From assembly GCA_028023455.1 (NCBI GenBank), contig JAQFVV010012446.1, positions 3,661,501 through 3,725,500 on the forward strand: DNA of 64,000 bases, in the 5' to 3' direction. The position numbers and the translations under genes are program-made. Below are positions 34,561-46,955 of this stretch, one piece after another; the first letter of the stretch is position 1, and the number at the start of each line of letters is the position of its first letter. Below the pieces are notes generated by a model. That model had not been told where the DNA came from and did not search any database. It saw nothing but the letters and a program-made list of their open reading frames with translations. This DNA is from Epiperipatus broadwayi. Its lineage: Eukaryota > Onychophora > Udeonychophora > Euonychophora > Peripatidae.

Positions 34561-36224
34561 TATATATGAAAATATGAAAAAAATGCAAAGAAAGTGAGAA
34601 GAATAGTAAAACTGCAAAAAGCAGCAAAAATTATAACTTAATTAAAAATGATGAGAAAGAATAGTTATAATGATCGTAGAGGCATTTTTTCCCAGTCACT
34701 CATACTATCCTGCTTTATGTTATTACATTTCTCTTGACTTTTAAATTTTTAAAAATAATTTTTTTTTAATACAATGTGAGTCTAATCATCATCTTCCTAT
34801 CAAAAAATAAGATATTTACGGGTATTATCAAAAAAGTATGAGGATGATATTATATATTTACTATGGTCTTCCAATCATTTCATTTAAATGTTGAATCTGT
34901 GATCTTAATGAATGAAAGTTTAATATTAACACTGATACTAACACATGCTAATCATGACCCTAATACTAATCCTAATTTATAATACATTTATTGCTATTTT
35001 TTAAATTTAACATGAATTTATAATTGATTTATTGATTTTTTTTAAAATATCTGTAATTAACATTGGTATCCAGGGTTATCATGAGTACCAATAATAAATA
35101 TTTCATAAGTATCTTGCAATAATAATAAATATATAAACTACAGAAAATATGTAATTTTCATTTCACCAGCGTTTATCTTTCAAAAGGAAAATAATTATTC
35201 ACAAACTATAAGAATCATTAACAAAAAAAAGGACCTTTACATATCAATCTCAATGGAGACCAGTTAACAAAATCAAATGTTACGCTTGTATACATAGAAT
35301 AACCAATTAATGTCATATCAATTACATTAAGATATTAGTTATCACCAGAAATTGAAGACATATAACTTCCCATTCCAGAAAATCATAGTTGTGGCTGATT
35401 TACATTAATCTGATCATGTATATCACATATATGATGGTGTTAGTCAATTCAAACACATATAAGTTTGTTTAATTTATGAACATGTAGACAATGATTAAAA
35501 ACATATTTAGCCATTTAGTCTATAGAGCTTCGTCTTACCAAGTGAAGAGCACTTCCAATGTTTCTGTGTATATTAACATTTAAATTTCGAGAGAGTAGTC
35601 ATTTTGAACCATATATGAAAGCCATACACTTATAGATCATGAGGTTAGCCAATCCAATTTAGGGATAACATTCATAAACATTACTTAAAAGCAGGTTAAG
35701 ACTCAAAATTATACAAAATATATCATAGTTTCTTTACAGTAAACAAATCGGTTACCATTAAGCATTATTAAAGCAGTCTTGATATATTTATTGGGCCATT
35801 GATTAAAACTGATCCGTTAATCAAATGAAAGCCCTTTCCTATTAATCATCAATTAGGTGAATAATTTTATAATAGCATTTTCTAGTTTTGGATCTCTTCC
35901 ATATAAAGTTTATTTAAATGTTTTAGGTAAATGGTTCATTCAAATTTTCTTAGTATCTGTGGATTTACAACTTTTATATTCTTTTCAACATCAGTACTAT
36001 ACTCTGTTTTAGATTTCTCTTGGAATTTTTTTTTAAATTAATGAATCATTATATATTTTACTTCTAGTTTTTACTGACAAATGAATGCTATAGATAGCCA
36101 CAAGAAAGTTAATTTAAACAGAGTGGCAGAAACACCATTATTCCACACTGAAGAAACAATTTGAGTAAATAAAAAAAGGCCCTTTTTTGGTAAGAACATT
36201 TATTTGGCTGATTATTCTTATTCA
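34561..36224. other. AT-rich spacer
   Basis: No gene or repeat recognised. Confidence 0.45.
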
Positions 36225-36300
36225 ATATCTGGCATCCATTGATTACTCTGGCTTGCACTAAGTGGCACTACCGTATGGAGAGTTTTGCCTGTTTTAAGAT
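36225..36300 (+). repeat. family H1 terminal fragment
   Basis: Holds TCCATTGATTACTCTGGCTT and ATGGAGAGTTTTGCCTG, the outer ~75 bp of H1 in the sense opposite to 10604. No ribozyme. Confidence 0.6.
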
Positions 36301-36846
36301 GGTAACAGTATTACCATTGAACTGTGTTATATTTTATATTCTTTTTATGATAAATAGTTGAAGTGAAAACTATTTTTTTTTTTTTAGTATAAATTTTGTC
36401 TTTTAAATTTTTTGAATATTTAGATTTATGTAATATTATATTTGTAAATTTTAAATAATGTTTGTTAAAATAAATTTGTTAATGTTGTTTTAAATTTATA
36501 TTACGTCTTGAGAATTTCTTTACTTGTCACGTTCAATTGATTATTGATCTTCTCAACCACACATATGCATTATAAGAATTAATTATATATTTACATTAAC
36601 GCACGTGATTGATAAGAGATATATTATGATTATTAAGATTATAATCGTGGAAGATATTATTATTACTAAACATGAAAAGTATATCATGCTTATTTGTTAA
36701 TTATCTGATATAATAATTACAATCAAAAGTTTGATATTTTTTAAGATGCCACCATAGAGAATAATAAGAACTTTAAAGCATAATAAAAGTGAAATATTTT
36801 GAATTTAGTGAAGATAATGAATATTATGTTTATAAAAGTTTATCAT

Positions 36847-36952
36847 GTCAAGCGTTGATAGCTGAGAGGTCAGCGCAGCCGCCTTGCAAGCAAGCAGTTG
36901 GTTATTGGGAGTTCGCCTCCAGGCCGATGCTATGACATATGGAAAAAAAAAC
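36847..36952 (+). mobile_element. tRNA-derived SINE, next to an HHR element
   Basis: Flanked by AGTTTATCAT at 36837-36846 and 36953-36962. Starts GTCAAGCGTTGATAGCTGAG, has A-box-like ATAGCTGAGAGG and B-box-like GGAGTTCGCCTCC, ends CTATGACATATGG plus nine A's. The right duplication is shared with the hammerhead element that follows. Confidence 0.85.
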
Positions 36953-36966
36953 AGTTTATCATTTTA

Positions 36967-37224
36967 AATAGTCAAAATAAGAGTCATGGATTACATGACC
37001 CTATCTCTTAAGCTTGTAAGTTATAAACAATGAGGATTGTCAATTCCTCTACAAGCTTTGTGATAAATGCTTAGCCAGAGCCAGCACTTAAAATATCTCT
37101 GTCAGGAACCCCTCCCGAAACCCCTGACCATGGTTTTGTGCTTTGGCACTCCTCAGAGAGGTGTCAGGGTAGGTTCAGACACTAGATCTAAAAATACCAA
37201 CCCAAAGCCAAGCACCTATCTAAA
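36967..37224 (-). mobile_element. family H3 hammerhead element, single unit, 14-bp TSD
   Basis: Direct repeat AGTTTATCATTTTA at 36953-36966 and 37225-37238 sets the boundaries of a 258-bp insert. It matches the dimer at 58990-59600 over CAATGAGGATTG, the ribozyme and GGTTCAGACACTAGATCT. It has one ribozyme, so it could be a partial or solo form. No coding capacity. Confidence 0.8.
37120..37162 (-). ncRNA. hammerhead ribozyme, family H3, G12 to A
   Basis: Minus strand: stem I ACCTCT against AGGGGT, box CTGAGGA, perfect stem II GTGC/GCAC with loop CAAA, then AAAA where GAAA is expected (plus-strand T at 37137), stem III ACCATGGT, triplet GTC. One mutation from the intact copies at 59100 and 59517. 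Confidence 0.75.
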
Positions 37225-37490
37225 AGTTTATCATTTTATTTTGTTTTATCGATGAGCAAAATTGAATAGATATATTTTATAATAAGAATCTTGAGGTATT
37301 TTTATTTTTGTTTATTATTGTTATTATGGTATAGTTAGATATATGTAAAACCCCTCACTATATGTAGCTATATTATTTAATGTATAATTATTAGAATAAG
37401 ATGAACCTGAGGTAATGATAATTTAAAGAGCTAGATTAAGATGATAATGTGTTAAGAATGTTATGTAGTGACTTATTATTATATTTTATT

Positions 37491-40400
37491 CATCATCATT
37501 ATCATCAACCATTATCAATCCACTGCAGGATGAAGGTCTCTCCAAGTTTAATCCATCTTCTCTGATCTTTAGCTTCTCTTTTCCACAACACCCCTGCACA
37601 TTTTCTTATTTCATCCATCCATCTCACATGTGGTCTCTTTCTGGGTCTTTTACAATCTCTTGGAATCCAGTTTAAAATTTCAATTGTCCATCTATTATCA
37701 TTTCTTCTAGCAATATGTCCAGCCCAACTCCATTTCAATCTTTTAATTTTTTCAATAAGGTCAGTAACACCTGTTTGTTGTCTTACCCATACATTGCGTT
37801 TTCGATCTCTTCTTGTTACTCCCAACATACATCTCTCCATACTCCTTTGAGTGGTCTGAAGTCTCTGTATTGCTCTTCTATTAAGTGTCCAAGTCTCAGA
37901 TCCATAAGTAAGAACTGGTAAAACACATTTGTTAAAAACCATTCTTTTCAAACACATAGGCATATTTCCTTTTAGTATCAAGTTATTTCTACCAAAAGCA
38001 CTCCAAACAAGTTTAATTCTATGATTAATTTCCTCCATTATGTTTCCATCTGTATTAATAATCTGACCTAGGTATTTGTAACTGTTAAATTCTTCTAATT
38101 CTTCATAATCAATCTTTATTTTCATATTTTGAGCAAATCGATTAAACATTACTTTAGTCTTTTTAACATTTATCTTTAGTCCTACTTTTCTACTTTCATC
38201 TGCTAACTCCTGCAACATTTCCTGCAGCTCTGAAGCATTATTTGCAAAAACAACTACATCATCTGCAAAATCTAAATGACTTAAATACTCTCCATTTACT
38301 TTCATTCCTTTAGTTTCCCATTTTAATTCACAAAATACTTCTTGCAGCACTGCTGTAAAAAGTTTTGGAGATATGGAGTCACCTTGCCTTACACCTTTCT
38401 CAATGTTGATTTTTCCGGTATCATTATGTAATCTAATTGTTGCTGTTGCATTTTTATAAATATTCTTTAAAATATGACAATATCCTGGCTCTATACCTTG
38501 ATGATCCAATGCTTTAATCACTGAAGAAATGTGTATAGAATCGAATGCCTTTTCATAATCTACAAATCCAAAACATAATGACAACTCATATTCATTTGTC
38601 TTTTCTATGACTTCTCTCAATACCTGGATATGATCTATTGTACTAAAACCACTTTTAAATCCAGCTTGTTCTCTTGGTTGGTGGAAATCCAAAGTTCTCT
38701 GTAGACGAGTTGTAATTATCTTGGTAAAATTTTTATATAAAACTGATAAAAGGCTGATAGGTCTGTAATTTCTAATATCTTCTTTATCACCTTTTTTAAA
38801 TATTAATATTATTACTGCATTCTTCCAATCTTCCGGTACATCTTTATCATTTAGACATTTGGTATATAACTTTGCTAAAATTGTTTCTATTTCTTCACCT
38901 CCTTCTTTTAATATATCAATTATAATTCCATCATTTCCTGGAGCCTTTCTTTTCTTCATACATTTAATTGCATGTCTCACTTCTTCATTTAAAATTCTGG
39001 GCAATTCGGAAGATGTAATAGATATAGGAGGTACTTGTTCTTTATTACTTTATAATTCTTGATAAAAATCTTCTACCAATTTCATGATGTCATTCTTTTT
39101 AGTAATAATTCCATCTTTTTTTCTTATTGCAGATATAAATTTCCTACCAATACCAAAATGTTGTTTAACATTCTTGAGACTTTTATTTTCTTCTACAGCT
39201 TTCCTTGCTATTTCACAGTTATACTTTCTTATATCATTTTCAACTTTTTTCCGTACCATTTTACAAAATTCGAGATATTCAATTCTTTTTAATACATCAT
39301 TTTTGTATATCTTCATATTCCTTCTTTTCTTCATAAATTCTCTAGTCTCAGTAGAAATTTTATTAGTCAATTGCTGCTTTTTTCTACCAAGCTATCTTTG
39401 TTGCAGTTTTTAAAAGTGTATCAGTTATTTTCATATTAATTTCATTCAAATCTGAATCATGTTCAAAATCTCCTAACACTTGAAACCTATTTGTAAGTTC
39501 TAATTTAAATTCATTAGAATGTTTCTGAAGATTAGGAATATCAACTGTAAATTTTGTTTTTCTCAATAATTTTTGTCTCTTTAGTTTTACATTATCACGT
39601 AACTTACACCTTACTAATCGATGATCACTTCCTGTGTTAAATTTATTAAGAACATTACAATCTTGAAATATGTATTTCCTGATAGTCAAAATATAATCCA
39701 ATTCTGCTGTACCTTCATTTGGATGCTTCCATGTCCATTTCCTTTTAAGATTTTTCTCAAAAAATGAATTCATAATATAAACGTTTTTCTTTTTCTGCAA
39801 ACTCCACAAGTCTATATCCTTTCTCATTTCTATTACCATAACCAAAATTAGCTACAGCAATTTCATCTTTCATTTGTCTACCAATTCTAGCATTAAAGTC
39901 TCCCATAACAATTTTAAAATTTGTTTTCTCTGATCAAAAGCCTTTGTACATCCATATAAAAATCTTCTACTACTTCATCACTATGAGAACTTGTTGGGGC
40001 ATAAACCTGAATTATCTGCATTTGGTATCTGCTATTAAGTTGTATAACTAATCTTGCAACTCTGTCCGATACACCATCAATCTCCACAATATTGTTCTTC
40101 CACTTTTTATTTATAATGAATCCTACTCCACTTGTATTTCCAATATGTGTGCCTTTATAATAGAGTATATGTCCACTTTTTAAATCAATTGTTTCTTCAC
40201 CTTTTCTTCTAACTTCACAAAGTCCAATAATGTCCCATTTAATATAAGACAATTCTTCTTCTAATTCTTGCAATCTTCCTTCATTTGAAAGTGATCTGCA
40301 GTTGTAAGTACCTAAATAAAAAGTCGTCATCAAATGGCAGCCTGGGTCCACAATCAGGGGATTCTTAGCACCCTCCACCTTCGGCCACCACCGCTGCCTT

Positions 40401-40784
40401 GGTTGGTGACTTTACAGCCTCCTGGGAATAAGGGCCATGCTTTATTTTTGTCTGTCATAATTGTATATATGTATTTGAAAAAATATTTATCATTTACACA
40501 AACATTCATTCTGCCTTATCAGGCATTGAGAAGAAAGACCATGGTGTTTCTCGATCTTAAACTCAGAGGTAAAAAGCCAATAAACTCACCACGCTGGCTA
40601 ATGCGTGTTGGTGAGCAGCCCATCCATGTTCGTATACTATATGAATAATCACATAGTAATAACAGCTGCAACGACAAGAACGTATGGAGTGGACATTAGG
40701 AATTTGCCCTGCTCGGTTCCTTTAAGGCCTCCAAGAGGAATCAAAGGGTCTCCTTTCAGTTAATAGCAAACTCCTTTCTGCAGC
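37491..40784 (-). mobile_element. full-length RTE-type LINE with perfect 14-bp TSD
   Basis: Target duplication TATTATATTTTATT at 37477-37490 and 40785-40798 brackets a 3294-bp element, the usual RTE size. On the minus strand it begins GCTGCAGAAAGGAGTTTGC, has a ~400-bp GC-richer 5' leader (40379-40784), one long coding region (40378 to 37505) and ends with a short TGATGATAATGATGATG tail, as RTE elements do in place of poly(A). It copies itself by target-primed reverse transcription in the nucleus. It is the source family for the relics at 904, 13855, 24603, 28350, 47290 and 47726. The perfect duplication says recent insertion; the coding damage says it is dead or misread. Confidence 0.95.
37505..40378 (-). 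pseudogene. RTE endonuclease-reverse transcriptase, broken
   Basis: About 958 codons. The N-terminal apurinic-type endonuclease is seen as GTYNCRSL (Asn), CEVRRKG (Glu), QVYAPTSSHSD, GDFNARIG, LDYILT and GSDHRLVRCK (final Asp-His). The reverse transcriptase follows from ~38950: YRPISLLS, FVDYEKAFDS (motif A), GVRQGDSISPKLF (B), FADDVVVFA (C), GLKINVKKTKVM (D), YLGQIINTDG (E), then the basic C-terminal domain ending LQWIDNG. Damage: frameshift near 39915 (before GDFN), another near 39795 (A-run), a third near 39383, and an in-frame TAA near 39049 (EL*SNKEQ). All catalytic residues survive. Many of these proteins are mislabelled craniofacial development protein 2 in databases. No separate ORF1 seen. 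Confidence 0.93.
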
Positions 40785-40798
40785 TATTATATTTTATT

Positions 40799-43525
40799 AA
40801 GGAGTATTAAATATTTTAGCGATTTAATGTAATTTTATAATTGTTAATTAGAATTTACTTAGTGTAATAGGCGAGTCATGGGAATATTACAGATAGTTTT
40901 AAGAAGTAGGTAGGGGTGATATTCTTGCGCTATTGGGAGTGTATATTTTGGGGTATGTTCTTAATGTTAAACTAACTGTGTACCTTACTAACTGCTTTGT
41001 GATGAGTCTTGTGATTTTTAATATTTTATCGAACCATTTTTATTAGTAAAGTGAGCTAGTCGTATTTTAAATTAATGTAATAATAAATGAGCAGGGTATT
41101 TAATTTTTAAATTGTGTATTTATCTGATTAGCGAGTAAATTAATTATTTAAGTGATAAGTATTACTTTTCTAAATGTATTATTTATATGTGAATGAGCTA
41201 GTCGTAAGTATAAAAGTTAATTAAGTTAGTGTTGAAGCAACATAATGATTAAGTAGTTATGCAGTTAACAGGAAGTTTGAGTCACTTTAGTAAGGGTACA
41301 ATATATAACATCAGTCTAAATTGATTTTTGGGAAATTATATACCGTGAGCGTTTACAAGAGATAAAATTTCAAACAAAAAATAGGCATATCTCAGAAGTA
41401 ATGTGATGCTGGAGCACCAAATATCACGTTGAAGAAACTAGTTTTATTCTTTTGATCAAACTGAAATGTATATTGAAGCAGTCATATATATATATATGGG
41501 CTTCATGTATATGTTTTGATACTAAATTGAAATATTAAAATTTTTTATGTATAATTTTAAATTCTAATTTTATAATTGTTTAAAGAAAAGGTGTCAAAAT
41601 ATGTAGGATTAGATTCAAATCATTTGGAATTTAATTAAGAATGCAATTTAGCAAAATTTCGAAATCAAATTGCAGTGGAATTCTTTTAGATAAGAAAAGG
41701 AATTTTACTTTAGGTTTAATTAATTGATAAATTTGGAAAACAACTGGCCTTTGTTTAGAGCAAGATATATATAGAGGCAAAAGAAGAAAGGATTAATTAA
41801 TTATTACTGTAAAATTCAGGAGTACACACCTTGGAAAGTTAGTCAGCTACTGTAAACCTCAGAAAGAGAGTTAGTTACTGTGCACCTCCTGCAGAGTTCT
41901 GGAAGAATTTTATTTTAAAGCTGTTAAATTACATAACGCTATGACTATTAGTCAGTAGATCACACAATTTCTCTGCCCAGCTCCTGTGCAACTGAGTATG
42001 GAATTTCCCTGGTACTATAAAATGCTTGTCTATATTTGATCATCCATGTTGCTGACATGCTATGATGTCGCCATCAAAAGGAAAGCCCCCAGTATATATA
42101 TATCACAGAGTGACCAGCCAATTCTATTGCTTGCTAAGATCTTTCAAAGGTCTAGTTAAATAATAATTTAATTTAATGATAAATTTGAAGATAAAAGCCT
42201 CTCTAATATTCTCTTCCTTTGCTTTAAATAATTATAAACTATATCATTCTGTAAAATATGTTTATTTAGATATCTTATTCATTATTTAAATATTTTTTTT
42301 AATGCAGGCTTAATTAATTGTATATAATAAGGAAGATTGACTATTGTAATATATACTCAATCTTTCTTCAATTGCTAGACTATTGTTTAAGAATCTGAAA
42401 GTAAGTTTAGTAAAAGATTTCAATGATTTTAAAATATTTGACATTATCTCAAGAAAAGTCCAGTAATTAATTAAAGGTACTTAAATCCCCCTCCTGATTC
42501 TAATTTGTTTTTTTAATTATTATTTCAAAATTAGTATTTGAATAATTTGCATAAAACTTTAAAATTTAAAATTAAGCTCAAGTGTTAAAAAGGTTAAAAG
42601 CAAACTTTGTTCTCTTTTATAAGAATATATATGTATAATGCGTACAGGATTTATAAACAATTTTCAGGTTTTTAAAAAAAATAAATTTATTGTTCAAAGT
42701 TAAAGTTAAAACTTCATTTTTATTTAACAAATATATATGTATCCTGTATAATACGATAGTTTATTCTTTAAAACTTTTAATTCTAGTCTAATATTATTAT
42801 CATAGCTATTGTATCGATATTTCGTCTATATGCAAGACCTATGGGACAGATCTCTAATTAAGCAGGGATTAATTTCTTTATAAAATCTTTTATTATATAT
42901 CATAACTGCATTGGCCTTGATTTAGCCTCTTTTAATAGATATTCGCATATTGTAAGCTTATGGCATGACCATTTGTGTTTTATTTTATATTGATTTAAAT
43001 TCTAAGGCCAAATATTCATTATATATAAATATAGCACTACTGGGTTGTCTAATTTCATGTTTCATTTCATTGTGTTCTTCAGCAGGCGTATATTCCTGCT
43101 TCAGAAGATTTAATTTGACAGGTTCCATTTGTCTAAGTTCCACGGAAAATGCGGGAGCATTCCTTTTGTTTTCCAGACCCAGTGTGTTTTATTATTTCTT
43201 GTTAGCAATGCAGTGGTCTACCAGTTAATTAGAGTTACTAGGGTTATATGAAGGTGCTCATTCCTTCATACTATGATCCATTTATTTATAAAAATTGGAT
43301 CTAACTTTGCAACAGCAATATTCCCATCGTGCCTTATTATAAGACTTGGATATGACATCGCGGAGGTGATCATATTCCAGTTTACTTCATTATTTAATTG
43401 TTTATTATTTTAGCAACTCAGTACCACCTTCATTATCCCTTATGTATATTAAAGCTTGATATTTCAGCTTTTATTGGTCATGATCATGAGGGTATGCATT
43501 TATTTATTTAACCTTATTTTCTAGA
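40799..43525. other. AT-rich spacer
   Basis: No gene recognised. 41.8-42.1 kb is slightly GC-richer and has TACTATAAAATGC, a TATA-like string without other promoter context. A hydrophobic frame at 42965-43228 has no recognised domain. Confidence 0.4.
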
Positions 43526-43529
43526 GTTA

Positions 43530-43770
43530 ATTAAACTTACCTTATTTATTATTATGTACCTGCTTGAGGGACATCTTCCCCAAAGATCAAATGTGTTCAT
43601 CATCTGAAGTCCCTTATTTAGATGTCCATTATACTTTGAAACTGTTACATAAGCAATCATCAATTCATTTAATTTCCATTTATCTTTTAAGTCTAGCATT
43701 CTAATTAAGCAGTAGTCAATTCTTTCATTCATTTGTTGTAATTTTATTACTAATAAAGTGCTTGTATTTT
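43530..43770 (-). mobile_element. LINE endonuclease relic
   Basis: Minus-strand reading ERIDYCLIRMLDLKD, then YVTVSKYNGHLNKG, resembles the C-terminal part of a LINE endonuclease (IDY.L.R..DLK.....CVT.QH). The usual final His region is altered. Different from the RTE family at 37491. Boundaries uncertain. Confidence 0.45.
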
Positions 43771-43964
43771 GAATATACATTGCATTGGGTGTCTTGTTTT
43801 GTCACAGGGAAGTCCTGATCATTGAGTCTAAAAAAAGGAAGTAGTATGTGGGTTGGAATGAGTTGTGATGGTTTATGTCACCCTGGTGGTGATTTATGTA
43901 TTATCAGCTCATACAAAATTCAAAACTGCCTAACACTATACTAGTAATAAATAAAAAAAATACA

Positions 43965-44370
43965 AAATCATAAAACAATACAATACTGGATAAAAATCCA
44001 AACTTAACCAAAGTATGACCATGGTTTCATCTACTAAACAAATAGACCTTCTCAAGTGAAAATCAAACTGAAGAAGCAACATATATATATACCCAAAGCA
44101 AACAAACCTTCCCATAATTCATTTCAAAAACCAACTTTCCTTTATATCAAAAGATGGCTATCAATCTTATGAAGACATGTTTTGATATAAAGGAAAGTTG
44201 TATTTTGAAATGAATTATGGGAAGGTTTGTTTGTTTTATATATAAATGTTGCTTCTTCAGTTCGATTTTCATTTGAGAAGGTCTATTTGTTTAGTAGATG
44301 AAACCGTGGTCGTGTAAGGATTTTGGTAAAGTTTGGATTTTTATCTAGCATTGTATTGTTTTATGGTTTT
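43965..44370. mobile_element. foldback element, ~190-bp arms
   Basis: Arms 43965-~44155 and ~44176-44370 are inverted copies with ~90% visible identity; the ends read AAAATCATAAAACAATACA and complement. Unclassified. It carries GAAACC(A/G)TGGTC, like the 3' half of the H3 ribozyme, but no CUGANGA box stands before it, so I do not call a ribozyme. Confidence 0.75.
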
Positions 44371-45203
44371 ATATATATATTGAAACAGTAAGGTCTGCTT
44401 TGCAGATCTTCGTTTCACCTTTTCTCACCTATTTCCTACCTCATACCTTAGTTTGAACCCCAATCTATCATAGTGTGTCTGCAATACGCTTATATACCGA
44501 AAATCCCGCCTAATTTTAAACCACGAGTACAATGCTCGTATTATATATATAAGTCATTCCCAAATAAATAAAAGATTATAGATTATGTATATGTTCACAT
44601 AATTTTGATTTATTAAAAAGTAGGTTATATAAGTCATAATTGCGCACACACTATGATATGCATTTTAAAACATATCAAAATTATAAATTGTTAAAGTTAT
44701 TTTGTTTGAATCTATTTACAAATATATTACCGTCGTAATATATTTTGATTTAAAATAAAATTCATTTAATAAATATTCGTTTAGTAAATAGATTCAAATA
44801 TTGCAAGTTAAAAGTAAAATAATTTTCTTTAATTTAATAAAAGTTATTCCAAATATTTCTGTTAAAATAAATGATGGACAATAGTTTAATTAGTTAATAT
44901 TATATAAGTTTATCTAAAAACAGCAGATGTCCACTTAAGGTTTTCTTTAATTAGTAAAAGTAATTTTTAATTAAATCTAGTTTGTAATTCGAATGTCGAC
45001 AGGGAAATTAACAAAAGAAATTAATTAATGTTGAATTCCTTTAGACATTCGGATAGATGTAATTACAGCTGATAAGTCCGATATATTTTTGTAATGCTCC
45101 AGGGCAGTTCTATTGTTAATGTCTACTATAAAAAGAATGGTTTTCTTTTGTTCTAGAGTTTTTTCTTCTAATGTTTCTAAGAGAAATCATTCTGAGTTCT
45201 ATT

Positions 45204-45440
45204 CTAGTAATTTGTAAATCTTGACATGACAGAGTAGAGCGCGAGAAGGCTATTTCTCTCCGGAATGGTCATCTGCTGCCGTAGACCATCGGAAGTTATC
45301 ACACAAACCCCGGAACTGCTGCTGCCAAAAATATGAACATTTCCAGATTTTGCTGTTAAATTATATAAAAACCTGCCGACCATCAATCTACCTAAATGCT
45401 TCTCCAGAGGTAACCCTAAATTAACCCAAGAGCTCTTGTG
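45204..45440 (-). other. unrecognised open frame in GC-richer patch
   Basis: The minus strand is open for ~82 codons (a TAG lies just upstream of ~45448), with GNVHIFGSSSSGVCVITSDG and QQMTIPERNSLLALYSVMSR. Composition is less AT-biased than its surroundings. It could be an exon or a repeat relic. I do not recognise it and see no convincing splice sites. Confidence 0.25.
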
Positions 45441-45984
45441 ATAACTAACATGCTATAGCTATTTAAAATTGTTTTTCTTATATCTCACATAACTTCATTA
45501 TGTATTTCTTTAACGTGTTTAAATATACTCAACATTTTGCTCTCTATCCTTGGGTTAATATTTTCTATTTATAAAGCTTTCTTTTATTTTATTATGATAA
45601 TGTGTCAGAATCGTCTTTGACCGAGTGAACTATTCCCTTTATTGAAAGTAAGACGCCGCTATTAAGGCATATTTTAAATTTATAATTTTCCAATTTTATT
45701 ATCTTGCAAATCACTCGTTCGAGGGCGATTCTATTCTTTAATATATAATATAATCACATAGTTTAAAATCTACATGTTATTGATTTTAATCTAATATGAG
45801 AGTATGTGCGAGGTCAATGATTAAATGTGTCCCCTAATGCATGATTGCGTATATAAATCTATACTTACTTTTCAAACCCGCAAGCATGCATTTTCCTATT
45901 TTAATTACCGTGTTCTACTTTAATTACAAAGTTCATCATTGACGTCGAGAATGTGCGGACCCTTTTAAATGAATTTCTGGGAAT

Positions 45985-46255
45985 TTGATTGGGCATTTCT
46001 CTTAATCCAAGTAAAACCCATTCAGTATGTTTTATATACACTAGTCTCGTATTGCTGGTAAATGAATTGGTTGTTGAGACCGCTTTGTTTTATTTTTCCA
46101 AGGATTCTTTACACGGCAAAGTCCGTTCTTTTCGCTTATTGCAAGTTTCCAGGCAGAGGGTGTCCCAAATGACACCCCTGGGAATTAAACGCAATCGTCA
46201 CACAGTCGCTAAGTTTCGGCTGTTCATAAAATACTTTCCTACGGGTTAGCGGTGA
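45985..46255. other. GC-richer patch of unknown nature
   Basis: The plus strand holds an 86-codon frame beginning GISLNPSKT. This looks briefly like a reverse-transcriptase motif D but nothing downstream supports it. Confidence 0.25.
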
Positions 46256-46944
46256 GATGCCCTCCGTAATTATTCCGGATCTTCAATATTGTTTTATTTT
46301 ATATTTATTTTACAAAGCATCCGTGACTTAAACGTGTCACACCCTCCAACTTTAATAAATTCATTATCAGCAATACTGACCTCCCAATGCAACTCTATTA
46401 TTATTATTCTCAAATAAATGCTTTGATCACATTCCCACTTTGTTGCTTAGTAAGCTTTTGTCCGTGCTATTCTCGAAATCAATAAATATTTTAGAACACT
46501 TAATTTCAAATATTTTCTTAAACTTGTATAATTACTCAAAGCACCTCGCACATGTTCCTATCTCTTCAAGCACATTATCGTAATGCTATTAGCCCGAGGA
46601 TTAGAATATATCACTTTGCTTTAAAACCTTTTGTCATTTATTGAAATTAATGCCAATAATTATTTAATACGCGTCCCTGTCTCATATAAGCAGACAGTGG
46701 CATTATATATATAATTTATATGAATAAATTTTGTGAAATTATTTAAAACTAAATTTGATCTCTTATTTTATTTGATTCCTATCACTGTCTCGGTCTATAT
46801 ATATATTTTCTGCATTTCTTTTGTAAATCCATAGACGTTAATTAGCCACCCAAACTTCTCTTAGTATAGAGTCTTTTGTTTCTCCCTGACCACCAGGCAC
46901 CGGTCAAAGGTCATACTAGTAGTGGCATCTGATGCGTTGTCACA

Positions 46945-46955
46945 TAGATGGCGCT
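46945..46955 (+). promoter_or_regulatory. possible CTCF-type motif
   Basis: TAGATGGCGCT matches the AG(A/G)(T/G)GGCGC core used by CTCF in many animals. A single short match in a patch with more GC than its surroundings; weak evidence alone. Confidence 0.2.

Noticed and set aside
37715-39413. Several plus-strand frames across 37.7-39.4 kb
   Set aside because: Antisense shadows of the RTE pol region, which has all catalytic motifs on the minus strand.
40334-40648. 104-codon plus-strand frame upstream of the RTE coding region
   Set aside because: Lies antisense to the RTE 5' leader inside the TSD-bounded element; no domain.
45989-46249. GISLNPSKT as a reverse-transcriptase motif D
   Set aside because: No motif C before it or motif E after it; single short match.
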